Positions 18,818 to 28,166 of a stretch of 64,000 nucleotides of DNA are shown here, piece after piece. Made by a program: the position numbers and the translations under genes. This DNA is from Parasutterella secunda. Its GTDB lineage: Bacteria > Pseudomonadota > Gammaproteobacteria > Burkholderiales > Burkholderiaceae_F. The stretch lies in assembly GCF_016901835.1 (NCBI RefSeq), contig NZ_JACJKX010000012.1, positions 1 to 64,000 on the forward strand, in the 5' to 3' direction. A model generated the notes under the pieces. It was not told the origin of the DNA and did not search any database. It worked only from the letters and a program-made list of their open reading frames with translations. The number at the start of each line of letters is the position of its first letter. The first letter of the stretch is position 1.

Positions 18818-20266
18818 TTTAATTCCTTTTAAATTTGGGTTCAATTCTTTTGCTACAAAGTGGGCTGGGCTTTGAAGAGATTGCATTGCAGGAACGAAGA
18901 AGCCCTATTTTGCAGTGGCCGCTTTATTCAAGATGTAATCGATCGCCAAAGAAAAGTCGCATCTCTAAAAGTGCCTTGCGCCACTTGGAGACCGTCTTGC
19001 TCCATTCCTTAGTTGAATTCTTTATCGCCAGCCAAATCAGCTTCTTGGCAGCATCTTCATTGGGGAATAGCGTTCGGGTTTTGATTACTTTTCGGATCGA
19101 ACGATTCAAGGCTTCAATACTGTTGGTCGTATAAATAAGTCGACGAATTTCCGGTCCAAAATTAAAGCACGGTACCACCTGCCCCCAGGCACATTCCCAA
19201 ATGGCTCCTATATTTGGATAGCGTTGACCGTAGGCACTTTGCTTAAATTTCTCCAACTCCTCTTTAGCCGCTTCAACTGTAGGAGCTTGGTAGATGGTTT
19301 TGAGCGCCTTAATTACTCCTTTCATATCTTTCCAATTAATGAAGGCCATTGAGTTTCGAATCAAATGAACAATGCACGTTTGATGTAGCGTATCCGGAAA
19401 TACCGTGTTCATGGCTTCCGTCATCCCTTTTAATCCGTCCGTAACGGCAATCAAAATATCCTCTACACCACGATTCTTTAGTTTAGTAAATACACTGGCT
19501 CAAAATGAGGCACCCTCATTCTCGTTAAACCACATCCCTAAGACATCTCGGCTACCGTCGGTTTTTATTCCCAAAGCTAAATGCACGGCCATAGCTTTTA
19601 CTCCGGTACCGGAATGAATTTTGACCCTTAAAGCATCAAAGAAAACGACCGGGTAACAGGCATCTAAAGGCTGGTTCTGTCACTCTTTAACGTCCTCTAA
19701 AACGCTCTCTGTGACATGACTGATGAATTCAGCACTGACGCCAACCCCGTAAAGTTCTTCCAAATGAGCTGAGATTTCACGGGTACTCATCCCTCTGACG
19801 TACATACTGATGATTTTGTCATCAATGCCCTTGATTCGGCGTTCCCGCTTAGGAACACTGATGGGTTCAAAAGTTGAATTACGATCTCTTGGAACGTTCA
19901 GATCAATTTCCCCTAAATCGGTAATGACGGTTTTCTTGGTCGTTCCGTTACGTTTATTGGCAGGGAACTTGTCTTGGTCAGAATTCGATTCTTGAGGCTT
20001 GTTAACGTCCAAAACGTTATTTTTAAGATGATTGTCAAGCTCCCCTTTGAGCGTACTCTCAAGAAATTTTTGACCGCTCTTTTTTTAATGAAATCAGATA
20101 GATCTTCGCTGGTTAGGGCAGCCCCACCTCGCTGTTGCATCTTGTCGAGAACATACGATTCAATGAATGAGTCGAAATCCGATGGAGCATTTTTCTTTTG
20201 TGTCATAAAGGTTCATTTTGCGGGCATCGCCCGCTCAGTTTAATGAAAATCCTTAGACACCGATTT
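18794..20266 (-). mobile_element. Degraded IS256-family insertion sequence
   Basis: A roughly 1.47-kb element framed by imperfect inverted repeats: right side, in the transposase direction, GGTGTCTAAGGATTTT (complement of about 20247-20262); left side TGTGTCTGAAGGTTCT from about 18798. The transposase between them is broken in three places. The ends are approximate because I could not confirm a target-site duplication. It lies between the polysaccharide island and yicC. Confidence 0.75.
18924..20206 (-). pseudogene. IS256-family transposase, disrupted
   Basis: Three adjacent reading frames rebuild one transposase. The first begins at 20206 and leaves frame at an A7 run near 20086-20092; the second carries FLESTLKGELDNHL through VKE and ends at a TGA at 19680-19682 where relatives have Trp in the WQNRPLD motif; a second in-frame TGA at 19500-19502 again replaces Trp (ASF-stop-ASVF). 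The last part holds VTDGLKGMTEAM, HLIRNS and TTNSIEALNRSIRK. All three acidic catalytic residues (FFDALR, VTDGLKG, NSIEALN) survive, so decay is recent. Genuine TGA stops elsewhere exclude a recoded TGA. Confidence 0.85.
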
Positions 20267-20309
20267 TTTTCATATTCCTAGAAACCAAATTTTCTTATAC
20301 TCTCTATGA

Positions 20310-21206
20310 CTATTCCATATTTTGAATTTGTTCGCGCATTTTTTCTATATTGACTTTAAGCGTCAAAGATGCCTGCGTCATTTCAATCGCTGCAGCTTTA
20401 CTTCCCAGAGTATTAGCCTCTCGATTGAGTTCCTGCATCATGAAGTCAAGTTTTTTGCCTACCTCGCCTCCGACTTTTAATAACCGTCTAACTTCTTTCA
20501 CATGCGTTAAAAGTCGTTTCATCTCCTCATCCACATCCAATTTAATCGCATAAAGAATTACTTCCTGACGAATACGGTCACTGACCTCTTCTTTAGTTAA
20601 AGTGGAGCGTTCTACCAAAGTTTTTGATAAAGCCTCTTCTAAACGTTCTTCCAATTTCTTCTGAATATTGTCAATAATCTCTGGAATTTTAGGTTGCAAC
20701 GCATCCACAGTTTCCACAATTCGATCGCAGTAATCATTAATGACACTAGCTAACGCTTCTCCCTCCCGTTTTCTGGCTGCTAAGAAAACTGCCAATGCAC
20801 TAATGAGTCCCTCCAAGACTTCTTTCTTGAGAAGGTCAAAGTCAACGGTTTTTGGCTGTAAAATTCCCGGGAAACTCAAAACCTGCGAAACCGTCAAAGG
20901 TTTAACGTCCGGATGAGCTTTCATCACTTCATTTTGAAGTGAATAAAGATTAGTCATAGCTTGTGTATTTAAAGTTTGCTCTAAAACAGCTTCCCCCATC
21001 CATTGCATACGACATTCAATCTTGCCACGGGCCACGCTTTTAGCTAAAACCGCTCGAATTTCGCCTTCTAAAAAACGCAGCTCTTCAGGTAATCTCATCG
21101 AGATTTCCTGATAACGAGAATTGACACTTTTCACTTCAATAGCCAGATGTCCCAACAGTGTTTCAATTTGGAGGTGGGCAAAGCCCGTCATGCTACAAAC
21201 CGTCAC
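20310..21206 (-). CDS. yicC: YicC family protein
   Basis: Full-length YicC/YloC-family protein (298 aa), a stress-related family with endoribonuclease activity reported for some members. It begins with the family motif SMTGFAH and has EVKSVNSRYQEI and RLPEELRFLE close behind, then the C-terminal KLDFMMQELNREANTLGSK block that is nearly invariant. I use the GTG at 21206, preceded by AGAGG, because the family has a few residues before SMTGF. The usual neighbour gmk is absent; here it stands alone and divergent from the secretion locus. Confidence 0.9.
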   Translation of the reverse strand: MTVCSMTGFAHLQIETLLGHLAIEVKSVNSRYQEISMRLPEELRFLEGEIRAVLAKSVARGKIECRMQWMGEAVLEQTLNTQAMTNLYSLQNEVMKAHPDVKPLTVSQVLSFPGILQPKTVDFDLLKKEVLEGLISALAVFLAARKREGEALASVINDYCDRIVETVDALQPKIPEIIDNIQKKLEERLEEALSKTLVERSTLTKEEVSDRIRQEVILYAIKLDVDEEMKRLLTHVKEVRRLLKVGGEVGKKLDFMMQELNREANTLGSKAAAIEMTQASLTLKVNIEKMREQIQNME

Positions 21207-21372
21207 AATAGCCTCTGATCGTTCAATTAGAATGTGGACATTTTAAGACTTTCACCAATTAAAGCTACTTTTGACTTATCTCAGAACTTGCATGGCGTTC
21301 TTCATTACAATGCGCCCCTCACCTCGCTTAATCGAAGCGTGATTTTTTATATTTTTGCTTGTAAAGGAAAAC

Positions 21373-22450
21373 ATGAAAGATCTTTATTCTTTTAACCTGG
21401 TTACTCTTCTCAACTGCGGAAAAATCCGATATTTAAACCAAGACTCCGCAGATCCCTGTCACTTCTATGATGTCTCCTTTTTCGATTTAAAGGATTTACA
21501 AATCGAAAACGTCATCAAAGCCGTGGGGCTTTATCCCCTCCCTTTCTTTTCAGTAAAACTTGCTGATCGCAAGACTCACATCAGAAAGGTTGAAGCCATC
21601 CGCAATACGTGGTTCAGTGTCCACATGGCTGACTTCATCCATAACACCAATCACCTTTTAACATATGCCGCTAAAATCAATGAGCCTCACGATCTGCATG
21701 AAAAGCTCTGCTTAAAAGACGAGCATTGGTCTTTACTTCATACCGAAGCCGGTGATAATGTTTCTGTCATTCAATACGCATTTTTGCGTATCGGCGGGGA
21801 TCAAATTTTGAACCGTTTACCCCCCCCGAGATGAAAACCAAATACTCCGCCCGGTCGATAAGCTTTTAAAAAGTAAACTCCCTCACTCCATTGTCTCGGC
21901 TTTACTGCATACTTCCGACAACAATGTCCGAGACCTTCGCAAACAACATGTTGATGGCGCCAACTTTATCGGACGCTCCATTCCACAAAGACGTCTGCTA
22001 GAACGTCATACTTTCAGCCGCTTCTCGCTTTTTGTCGGCGTGAGCTTTTTTAAGTTCCTCTGCTCTTTAGGTTACAAACCGGTTGAAGCATTTTTAAAAA
22101 CCATTGATGCCTTCGAATCGGCTCCGACCATTCTTGCCAATCGCAAAGAAGAGTTCCAATTCGGCAACAACCTTTTTCACTGGTTGGACGCTCATGGTCT
22201 TTTACCGACTAAGCACTACAAACATCATCGAGTGAGTCAACCGGAAGACTTCCCGGAAAACTTGCACGACTATTTTGACTTCAAAACAGTAAAGTACATC
22301 CCTGAGATTAAAAACCTGGGACTCTTTCACATTCCAGAATGCATGGATCAGGAACATAAGCGTCTGCTTCATGCCATCAACGAGGCCATTAAAAACAAAA
22401 CTTGCTTAAATACGGTCGTTCAACGCTACTACGAAGGAGCGTTTGAATGA
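21373..22450 (+). CDS. First gene of the secretion locus, frameshifted at poly-C
   Basis: Unrecognised protein of about 358 aa when reconstructed. The ATG at 21373 follows AAAGGAAA. Reading is open to a C8 run (21820-21827), where the frame ends four bases later at TGA (21832-21834). With seven C the frame continues through RDENQILRPVDKLLKSKLP to the stop at 22450. That stop overlaps the next start as ATGA, so the intact gene would be translationally coupled to the TraI_2-like gene. No domain is recognised; the protein is soluble and mixed in charge. Either phase variation, a fixed mutation or a sequencing error in the run explains it. Confidence 0.65.
21820..21827 (+). repeat. Poly-C tract (C8) in first secretion-locus gene, OFF
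   Basis: Eight consecutive C inside the coding sequence; seven (or ten) would restore the 358-codon frame. The tract lies at about codon 150 rather than at the start, so the OFF state leaves a truncated N-terminal protein. Confidence 0.65.
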
Positions 22451-24246
22451 TTTCCTTTTTTGCCAACTTCAAAAGTGTTAAGCATAAAGTCCAAGCACCC
22501 TTAGGAGCACATCTTCCTGACAAACTTCAGCCGATCAACGTGGAAGAGTTCTTAATCTCACACGAAACGCTTCTAAAAAGACTGAAACTGGCCTACTCCG
22601 ATACCGACAGTTGGGAAACCAAAATTCTTCCCTGTGTCAAAGCAACGGCTCTCATGAGTGCGCATCTGCCTTACTCAGCCTCCGGCATTTTCAGCGATAT
22701 GGACGGTCTTTTTAAAGCCAGTGTTTCCGCTGCAACTTATGCCATCGAAGTTATGGAAAGTTCCGTGCAGTTAGAGAAAAACATCATGGCGCAGCACCTT
22801 TTGCAGGGAAGACTCAAAGCGGTAGCGTGCCTTGCAGGCCTTTGCTCTTTTTTCGATGTCTTTGAAAAAGTGATCATCGGGGAGAAAACAACCGATTCCG
22901 GGTCATCTTTTTTTCACATCAGTGAATCCAACCACACCAAGCACATTGCTTTTGATCCCCTCTCCATGCCCTTTAACTCATGGGTTTTGGAAAAACTGGC
23001 AACCAATCCAACCATTGATTTGACCCTTCAATGGAGGTCTTCTCCCACTCTCATCACGCAAACTCAACAGAATTTGAAGCTTTTTTTGGCCAGGCACATT
23101 CTTTTACCTGAGACTTTAGCCTGGTTATCAGAAGCCGGTCCCTTGCCGCTATCAGAACTCATGAAGTGCCTTACGACCGACAACGATCTTGAGAATCTTC
23201 CGTCATCGGTCATCAAAGCGCGAAACCTGGGAGTGTACCGAACGTGTCTCTTAGAGCGCGAACGGTTGGGAGCAGAGTTAGGCAAAATTCTCGAACCTCA
23301 AGGTTGGCAAGACACCTTGATTCGTATTCTCCGAACAAGGATTCTGAACGACTGGGAAATCAATGCTAAGGATAGCCCCTTGAGAAAGGGCGCAGACGGC
23401 CTCTTTTTATTCTGGCCCGATGTTTTTCCTATATTGATCGATGACATGAAGTCCTTCGGTCTCGTAGATTTACCCACCGATCCCGATATCTGGGCAGGAT
23501 GTCTACTCTCAAGTGGCATTACCCTTGCCTCTATCAACAAAACCCCTACTTGCTCCATTGCGGTAACGCCTAACGCCAACCCACGAAAGGCCATTAAATT
23601 ATCAGACGCCGTCTTCTTTACAAGCGGAAGGGTTCTGGCAACGAAGACCATCAAACGCAACTTTGAAGTGGACATTAAACTCGTTGCCTCATTAGCACTT
23701 TCAAAACTCACACGTGAAGCGCTCGAGGTTGCCAATCGCGCTTTTACAGACGATTTACCTTCTGATACTCCTCAACAACCTCACTTAATTTGGTATCTCA
23801 ACAAAGAACTCAAACAAGCGAGTCTTGAAGAAGCTCTGGGCTTAATTCTTAATCAATTAACTGAAAATGCCTCTACTACCCTTCACCACATCATTGATGA
23901 AGGTTTATTCATCAATGAAGATTTGGTCAGACAATCAAAAACTTCCCTTTCCTTTGAACATCTTGTTCTGGCTTTATTGTCTGAAGGCGTGATCTACCAA
24001 ACAGCCAAACTAGAACCCTTGTGGGTAACCCATACCGATTCAAACGGCACACTCACCAATGGCTTTTTAGTGCGTCCTGATGCTTTAGAGGCTTTGTCCG
24101 ACAATAAAAAGGTTTCTTTCAATGACGCTTTTCTGGCTATTTATGGGAAAGCGCCCGATCCAAAGTTCGCCTTTAAAGAAGTACTCAAAGAACCGACCGA
24201 TCAGTTAAGTCTCGATTTTGAGGGAAAGGAAGAGAGAAATGAGTGA
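22447..24246 (+). CDS. TraI_2-like (MobH relaxase-related) protein, catalytic histidines not visible
   Basis: A 599-residue protein in the position of the MobH relaxase TraI of SXT/GGI-type systems, directly before traD. About residues 70-130 (LPYSASGIFSDMDGLFKA then ATYAIEVMES) resemble the TraI_2 fold, and the C-terminal LFLFWPDVFPILIDDM with GLVDLP resembles the TraI_2 C-terminal domain. Characterised MobH proteins have a histidine cluster near GGLLxHxLE and an HD pair; here that segment reads DMDGLFKASVSAA and the HD pair is not evident. It may be a diverged or inactive relaxase, or a relative with another function. The start overlaps the upstream stop (ATGA). Confidence 0.6.
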   Translation: MISFFANFKSVKHKVQAPLGAHLPDKLQPINVEEFLISHETLLKRLKLAYSDTDSWETKILPCVKATALMSAHLPYSASGIFSDMDGLFKASVSAATYAIEVMESSVQLEKNIMAQHLLQGRLKAVACLAGLCSFFDVFEKVIIGEKTTDSGSSFFHISESNHTKHIAFDPLSMPFNSWVLEKLATNPTIDLTLQWRSSPTLITQTQQNLKLFLARHILLPETLAWLSEAGPLPLSELMKCLTTDNDLENLPSSVIKARNLGVYRTCLLERERLGAELGKILEPQGWQDTLIRILRTRILNDWEINAKDSPLRKGADGLFLFWPDVFPILIDDMKSFGLVDLPTDPDIWAGCLLSSGITLASINKTPTCSIAVTPNANPRKAIKLSDAVFFTSGRVLATKTIKRNFEVDIKLVASLALSKLTREALEVANRAFTDDLPSDTPQQPHLIWYLNKELKQASLEEALGLILNQLTENASTTLHHIIDEGLFINEDLVRQSKTSLSFEHLVLALLSEGVIYQTAKLEPLWVTHTDSNGTLTNGFLVRPDALEALSDNKKVSFNDAFLAIYGKAPDPKFAFKEVLKEPTDQLSLDFEGKEERNE

Positions 24247-26128
24247 CGCACAAAAAACGTCTCAGACGTTTGAGCGGTATGAGTGTTGGCGCCCGGCCTA
24301 TGAAAGTTTTGCCGTTCTAGCCTGGTTCATCGCCTTTGGTTGGGTCTCTTGGCTTTATTTCACAGAGCGTTTGCCACTTACGTGGTGCGCCATTCTTTGG
24401 ACCATTACACTCGCGATGCTCATCAAACGCGCTTTTGAAATGCTTAAAGTTTTAAATGCTCGAGCAGCCCTTTCTGGATCTCAACTCGCCTTCATGACGT
24501 TTGAAGAACTCGCCCGAATTATGAAAGGGCACACAAACGACTTATGGCTCGGATACGGATTTCGGTGGTGGCCCGAACACTCTCAAAAGCTCTATGAGCT
24601 CATGAAACTTGATTGGACGAAGCTCTTATTACCGTCATGGCTCACCCGACTTCTTCTTAAAAACTCTGAACTACCCGATGAAGCCGCAGGGCTTCCCATT
24701 ATCCATGGCGTCAGTACCTACGATGACTCACTTTTTCGTCCTTTAAAAAACTTCGAAGGCGGCCTGTGTCTTTGTGGTACCACTCAAGCCGGTAAAGGCG
24801 TTTATTTAAGTCACTTGGTGGCTCAAGCCATTGCCCGAGGTGATGTCGTAATCGTTATTGACCCCAAACACTCCTCACGCCTTAAAGACAATATTTTGCA
24901 TGCTTGTCGAGCTTCAGGTCGCGACGATCCCCTCACCTTTCACCCGGCCTTTCCTGATACCGGGGTGAGGCTTGACCCCATGCACAGTTTTACCAACGCT
25001 ACGGAAATCGCCTCCCGCATCCGTCAAGCCTTCCCACCCAATATGGATGAAAGCTTTGCCAACTTTGCCTGGATGGCCGTCAACGCCATCGCACAAGGTC
25101 TCATTGCATTGGAAAGTCGTCCTACGCTTCCCTTGATTGCCAAATACGTCAAACTGGGTATTTATGATATTTTGGAACCGTTACTCGAAAAACATGCCAG
25201 AGAATACGCTCCCAAGGATTGGCAAAAACACTATCTAGACTTAAAAGAAAAAGCAGGCAAACCACCTGCCCCTAATGTGACTGAACGTCTGATGGTTTTA
25301 GTAGCCCTCTATGAAACCGACCTTCATCACATTGCTCCTGATCCTGCTATTGATGGACTTATTGAAGTCTTTCGTCACAATCGTGAGCACTACTCAAAGA
25401 TTACGGCCTCCCTTTTACCCATTCTTTCGATGCTTACGACAGGAAAACTTGCGGACAGCCTCTCACCCACCATCGTTGATATGCACGATACGAGGCCCGT
25501 GATGAATCTTGAGAAGATCATCAACGGAGGTCACGTTCTTTATATCGGTCTGGATTCTATGCCCAACCCCACCGTTGCCTCGACCTTAGCGGGTATTTGG
25601 CTTGCGGATCTCGCTAATATCGCCGGTCGCCGATATAACCTTGGGTTATCCGCTTTAAATTCCCGTCGTATCAGCTTATTTGTGGACGAAGTCTCCAACG
25701 TCATCAATGTCCCTTTAATTGAAATTCTCAATAAAGGGGCAGAATCCGGCATTGCCACAACCTGTGCCATGCAAACCATCGCAGATCTTGCTCACCGCAT
25801 GGGAAGCCTGGAAGCCGCCCACGTGGTACTTGGGAACCTCAATAACTTGATTGCCTTAAGAACCAAAGATCAGATGACGCAAAACTTTGTCGTCGAGACA
25901 CTGGGCAATACCTACATTGCCAATCAAAGTCTCTCCATCAATAACCGCGCACCGGATCATCTGTCACCTGACTATCACTCAGGCCTCACCCGTCAGATGA
26001 ATTCCGAACTTGAACCTATATTCCCGCCTGAATTTTTAGGAAAACTTCCCAATTGTGAGGCCATTGTTCAGGTCTCTGCGGGCTACATCTATAAAACCCG
26101 TTGTCCCATCCTTGTGAGCAAAAGGTAA
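24239..26128 (+). CDS. traD: Type IV coupling protein TraD
   Basis: ATPase that links substrate to the secretion channel. Two membrane segments near residues 20-65 are followed by a VirD4/TraG-type ATPase domain: Walker A CGTTQAGKG at about residue 180, VVIVIDPKHS at about 205 and LFVDEVSN at about 480. Length 629 aa fits MobH-type TraD. The ATG at 24239 overlaps the preceding gene and has GGAAGAGAG upstream; the longer reading from 24218 lacks this. The ATPase motifs look intact. Confidence 0.9.
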   Translation: MSDAQKTSQTFERYECWRPAYESFAVLAWFIAFGWVSWLYFTERLPLTWCAILWTITLAMLIKRAFEMLKVLNARAALSGSQLAFMTFEELARIMKGHTNDLWLGYGFRWWPEHSQKLYELMKLDWTKLLLPSWLTRLLLKNSELPDEAAGLPIIHGVSTYDDSLFRPLKNFEGGLCLCGTTQAGKGVYLSHLVAQAIARGDVVIVIDPKHSSRLKDNILHACRASGRDDPLTFHPAFPDTGVRLDPMHSFTNATEIASRIRQAFPPNMDESFANFAWMAVNAIAQGLIALESRPTLPLIAKYVKLGIYDILEPLLEKHAREYAPKDWQKHYLDLKEKAGKPPAPNVTERLMVLVALYETDLHHIAPDPAIDGLIEVFRHNREHYSKITASLLPILSMLTTGKLADSLSPTIVDMHDTRPVMNLEKIINGGHVLYIGLDSMPNPTVASTLAGIWLADLANIAGRRYNLGLSALNSRRISLFVDEVSNVINVPLIEILNKGAESGIATTCAMQTIADLAHRMGSLEAAHVVLGNLNNLIALRTKDQMTQNFVVETLGNTYIANQSLSINNRAPDHLSPDYHSGLTRQMNSELEPIFPPEFLGKLPNCEAIVQVSAGYIYKTRCPILVSKR

Positions 26129-26134
26129 TCCATC

Positions 26135-26746
26135 ATGAGCCGCTTTCTTTGGTTAAGTTTAATTTTCTGTGTCTGCGTATCGCTTCTTTGGTGGCCGGGT
26201 GCCCGAAATCAATCGAGCATTTTTGAATTGATTGAACGGGAACGTGCTTGGCAAACCGAACATCTCGGATTTGATTTAGTCAATGCCGTGGATAATCAAC
26301 TCATTTCCATTCAAAACTTTATTTTTCAATCTCCGATTCCGACTGGTGACCGCTCAACGCTCAGGCATTCATCGGGAGTGGTCGATCATGAAATTGAAGG
26401 CGCTGTCACCCGTGTGTCTCAAGAGCCTTACTTTCAAGCCATGTTTGCTTTGATTGTATTAGCGATCGGCAGAGTTCTGGTAACCAGCCTTTTAGCCTTA
26501 CTGATGATTCCTATTTTGGGAGCAGTGGTAGTGGATGCAATGTGTGCAAGAGAAATTCGGCATGTGAAATTTCTACCCTCAGACTCTTTTCAATTCAGAA
26601 TAGCCATTGCCGCCTTTTTCGTTTTGATTGAGATAATGTTTATTTTGAGTCTGGCGCCGGTATGGATTGATCCCTTTTGGATTCTCGGGGGATTTTTATT
26701 GATGATGTTCTCTGTTCATCGCTTTATTACGCATTACTTCAAATAA
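26135..26746 (+). CDS. DUF4400-type conjugative element membrane protein
   Basis: A 203-residue membrane protein starting 6 bp after traD. It has an N-terminal membrane segment, a periplasmic stretch of about 80 residues and three further membrane segments. Length, topology and place right after the coupling protein match the DUF4400/TraJ-like protein of SXT-type elements. Function in that family is poorly defined; a scaffold for the coupling protein is plausible. Confidence 0.65.
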   Translation: MSRFLWLSLIFCVCVSLLWWPGARNQSSIFELIERERAWQTEHLGFDLVNAVDNQLISIQNFIFQSPIPTGDRSTLRHSSGVVDHEIEGAVTRVSQEPYFQAMFALIVLAIGRVLVTSLLALLMIPILGAVVVDAMCAREIRHVKFLPSDSFQFRIAIAAFFVLIEIMFILSLAPVWIDPFWILGGFLLMMFSVHRFITHYFK

Positions 26747-26814
26747 CAAACCAAACATATAAAAAAAAACAAGTACAATCCGTCGTATCTGCTTGTTATT
26801 CACCGATTAGACAA

Positions 26815-27787
26815 ATGAGTTTTACTGCCCCCCCCCCAGAACCCACATATCGCATTCTTTGTTGTGCCCTGCTATAACGAAGAAGAAGTCTTACCTGAAA
26901 CATCAAAAAGACTTAAAGAAAAACTTCAACAACTAATATCTGAAAAACTAATTTCAGAGAAAAGCAGAATTCTGTTTGTCAATGATGGTTCCAAAGATCG
27001 GACTTGGTTCATTATCAAGGAACTTCATCACTCCGATCCACTTTATAGCGGAGCAACACTTTCAAGAAACCGCGGGCATCAAAACGCTCTTCTGGCAGGT
27101 CTTATGTCTGCCAAAAACTACGCTGATTTTGTTATTTCACTTGACGCGGACCTACAAGACGATATCAATGCAATCGATTCAATGATTGAAAAATACTATG
27201 AAGGCTACGACATAGTTTATGGAGTACGATCAAGTAGAAAAACAGATACATTTTTTAAACGCTTTACCGCAGAGGGCTACTACAAATTTATAAAGTTGTT
27301 AGGCGCCGATATTGTTTTTAATCATGCAGACTATCGTCTAATGAGTAAACGTGCTTTAGACGATTTATCCGAATACTCTGAGGTCAATCTTTTCCTTCGT
27401 GGAATTGTCCCCATGCTTGGCTATAAAACCACGTCTGTGTTTTATGAACGTGGGGAGCGCTTCGCCGGCGAAAGTAAATATCCCTTAAAAAAGATGTTGG
27501 CTTTTGCTCTGGAAGGAGTAACTTCTTTATCAACTAAACCCCTCCGTTTCATCACGCTCTTAGGTTTTGTTATATTTTTTGTCAGCCTACTTATGTTGAT
27601 CTATTCGTTAGTTCAATGGTTTGTGGATGAAACAGTCATTGGTTGGGCAAGCGTTATTTGCTCCATCTGGGCTATCGGTGGACTGGTCCTATTGTCCATT
27701 GGTGTTGTCGGAGAATATATCGGCAAAATTTATCTTGAAACAAAGCACCGACCAAGGTACAAAATCAGTGAATTTCTAAATTCTTAA
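26815..27787 (+). CDS. GtrB-like polyprenyl-phosphate glycosyltransferase, phase-variable (OFF)
   Basis: GT2 enzyme of the DPM1/GtrB type that loads a sugar on undecaprenyl phosphate for later transfer outside the cell. The ATG at 26815 begins MSFTAPP..; the C10 run at 26828-26837 throws this frame into a stop at 26877. With nine C the protein reads on as QNPHIAFFVVPCYNEEEV and continues for about 323 aa, with FVNDGSKDRT, SLDADLQDD and two C-terminal membrane segments (LITLLGFVIFF; IGGLVLLSIGVVG). A GTG at 26864 is in frame but would delete the first beta strand. The gene interrupts the transfer locus and has no gtrA or gtrC beside it, so it looks like glycan-modifying cargo. Confidence 0.8.
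26828..26837 (+). repeat. Poly-C tract (C10) at glycosyltransferase start, OFF
   Basis: Ten consecutive C at codons 5-8 of the GtrB-like gene. Nine (or twelve) place the start and the enzyme in one frame. An A9 run (26761-26769) about 45 bp upstream of the start could add variation at the promoter level, but that is only a possibility. Confidence 0.75.
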
Positions 27788-27835
27788 GAAACAAACCTTT
27801 GAGTCATTAGACTAATTCACATACAAATTTAATTT

Positions 27836-27888
27836 GGTGCGAGTTAGCCTCAATTCGCACCTATCTAAAATAAATAAGAGGCTAACTC
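27836..27888. terminator. Two mutually exclusive hairpins between convergent genes
   Basis: GAGTTAGCCTC (27841-27851) pairs perfectly with GAGGCTAACTC (27878-27888). The overlapping GGTGCGA (27836-27842) pairs with TCGCACC (27855-27861). The two stems share bases and cannot form together. The site separates the glycosyltransferase from the convergent small gene. A bidirectional terminator is likely, although no strong T-run follows. Confidence 0.5.
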
Positions 27889-28166
27889 ATTGAAAAATAA
27901 TCTATTACTCCAATGAGAAGAGCTAAAAAAACAACCAGATAGAAAAATCCTACGATCCCATCCAAAATCGACCCAATTAACCCAAAGAACAAACTCCCTG
28001 GTCGCCTTTTTTCTCGTCCCTCTTCCTCAATCTCACAGTAAACATTGATGTTCACAGGCTCATCATACGTTTCCTCGTTATGGCCGGAAGGCGAATTTCC
28101 GGCACTTGTACTGCCCTTTCCGAATCGATAGAGATCTGCACTCTGAAGACGGTCTTTTTGTGCCAT
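27882..28166 (-). CDS. Small membrane protein of unknown function
   Basis: A 94-residue protein with a polar N-terminal 60 residues and one strong C-terminal hydrophobic stretch (residues about 64-92, including GFFYLVVFLALLIGVIDYF), so probably tail-anchored. I chose the ATG at 28166 because AAAGGG lies six bases upstream. It is antisense to the surrounding transfer genes. Together with the glycosyltransferase it forms an inserted pair between the DUF4400 gene and the pilin. No family is recognised. Confidence 0.5.
   Translation of the reverse strand: MAQKDRLQSADLYRFGKGSTSAGNSPSGHNEETYDEPVNINVYCEIEEEGREKRRPGSLFFGLIGSILDGIVGFFYLVVFLALLIGVIDYFSMS

Noticed and set aside
19500-19682. TGA read as tryptophan (recoded genetic code)
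   Set aside because: Two TGA codons replace Trp in the IS256 gene, but many intact genes here end in TGA, including ATGA overlaps, so TGA is a normal stop.
20080-20095. Programmed -1 frameshift in the IS256 transposase at the A7 run
   Set aside because: The frame phase does not match a canonical X-XXY-YYZ slippery heptamer, the family makes its transposase from one frame, and two further stops show plain decay.
21321-21350. CGCTT/AAGCG hairpin with T-run before the first secretion gene as a terminator
   Set aside because: Stem of only five pairs and no gene reads into it; it lies in a divergent intergenic region.
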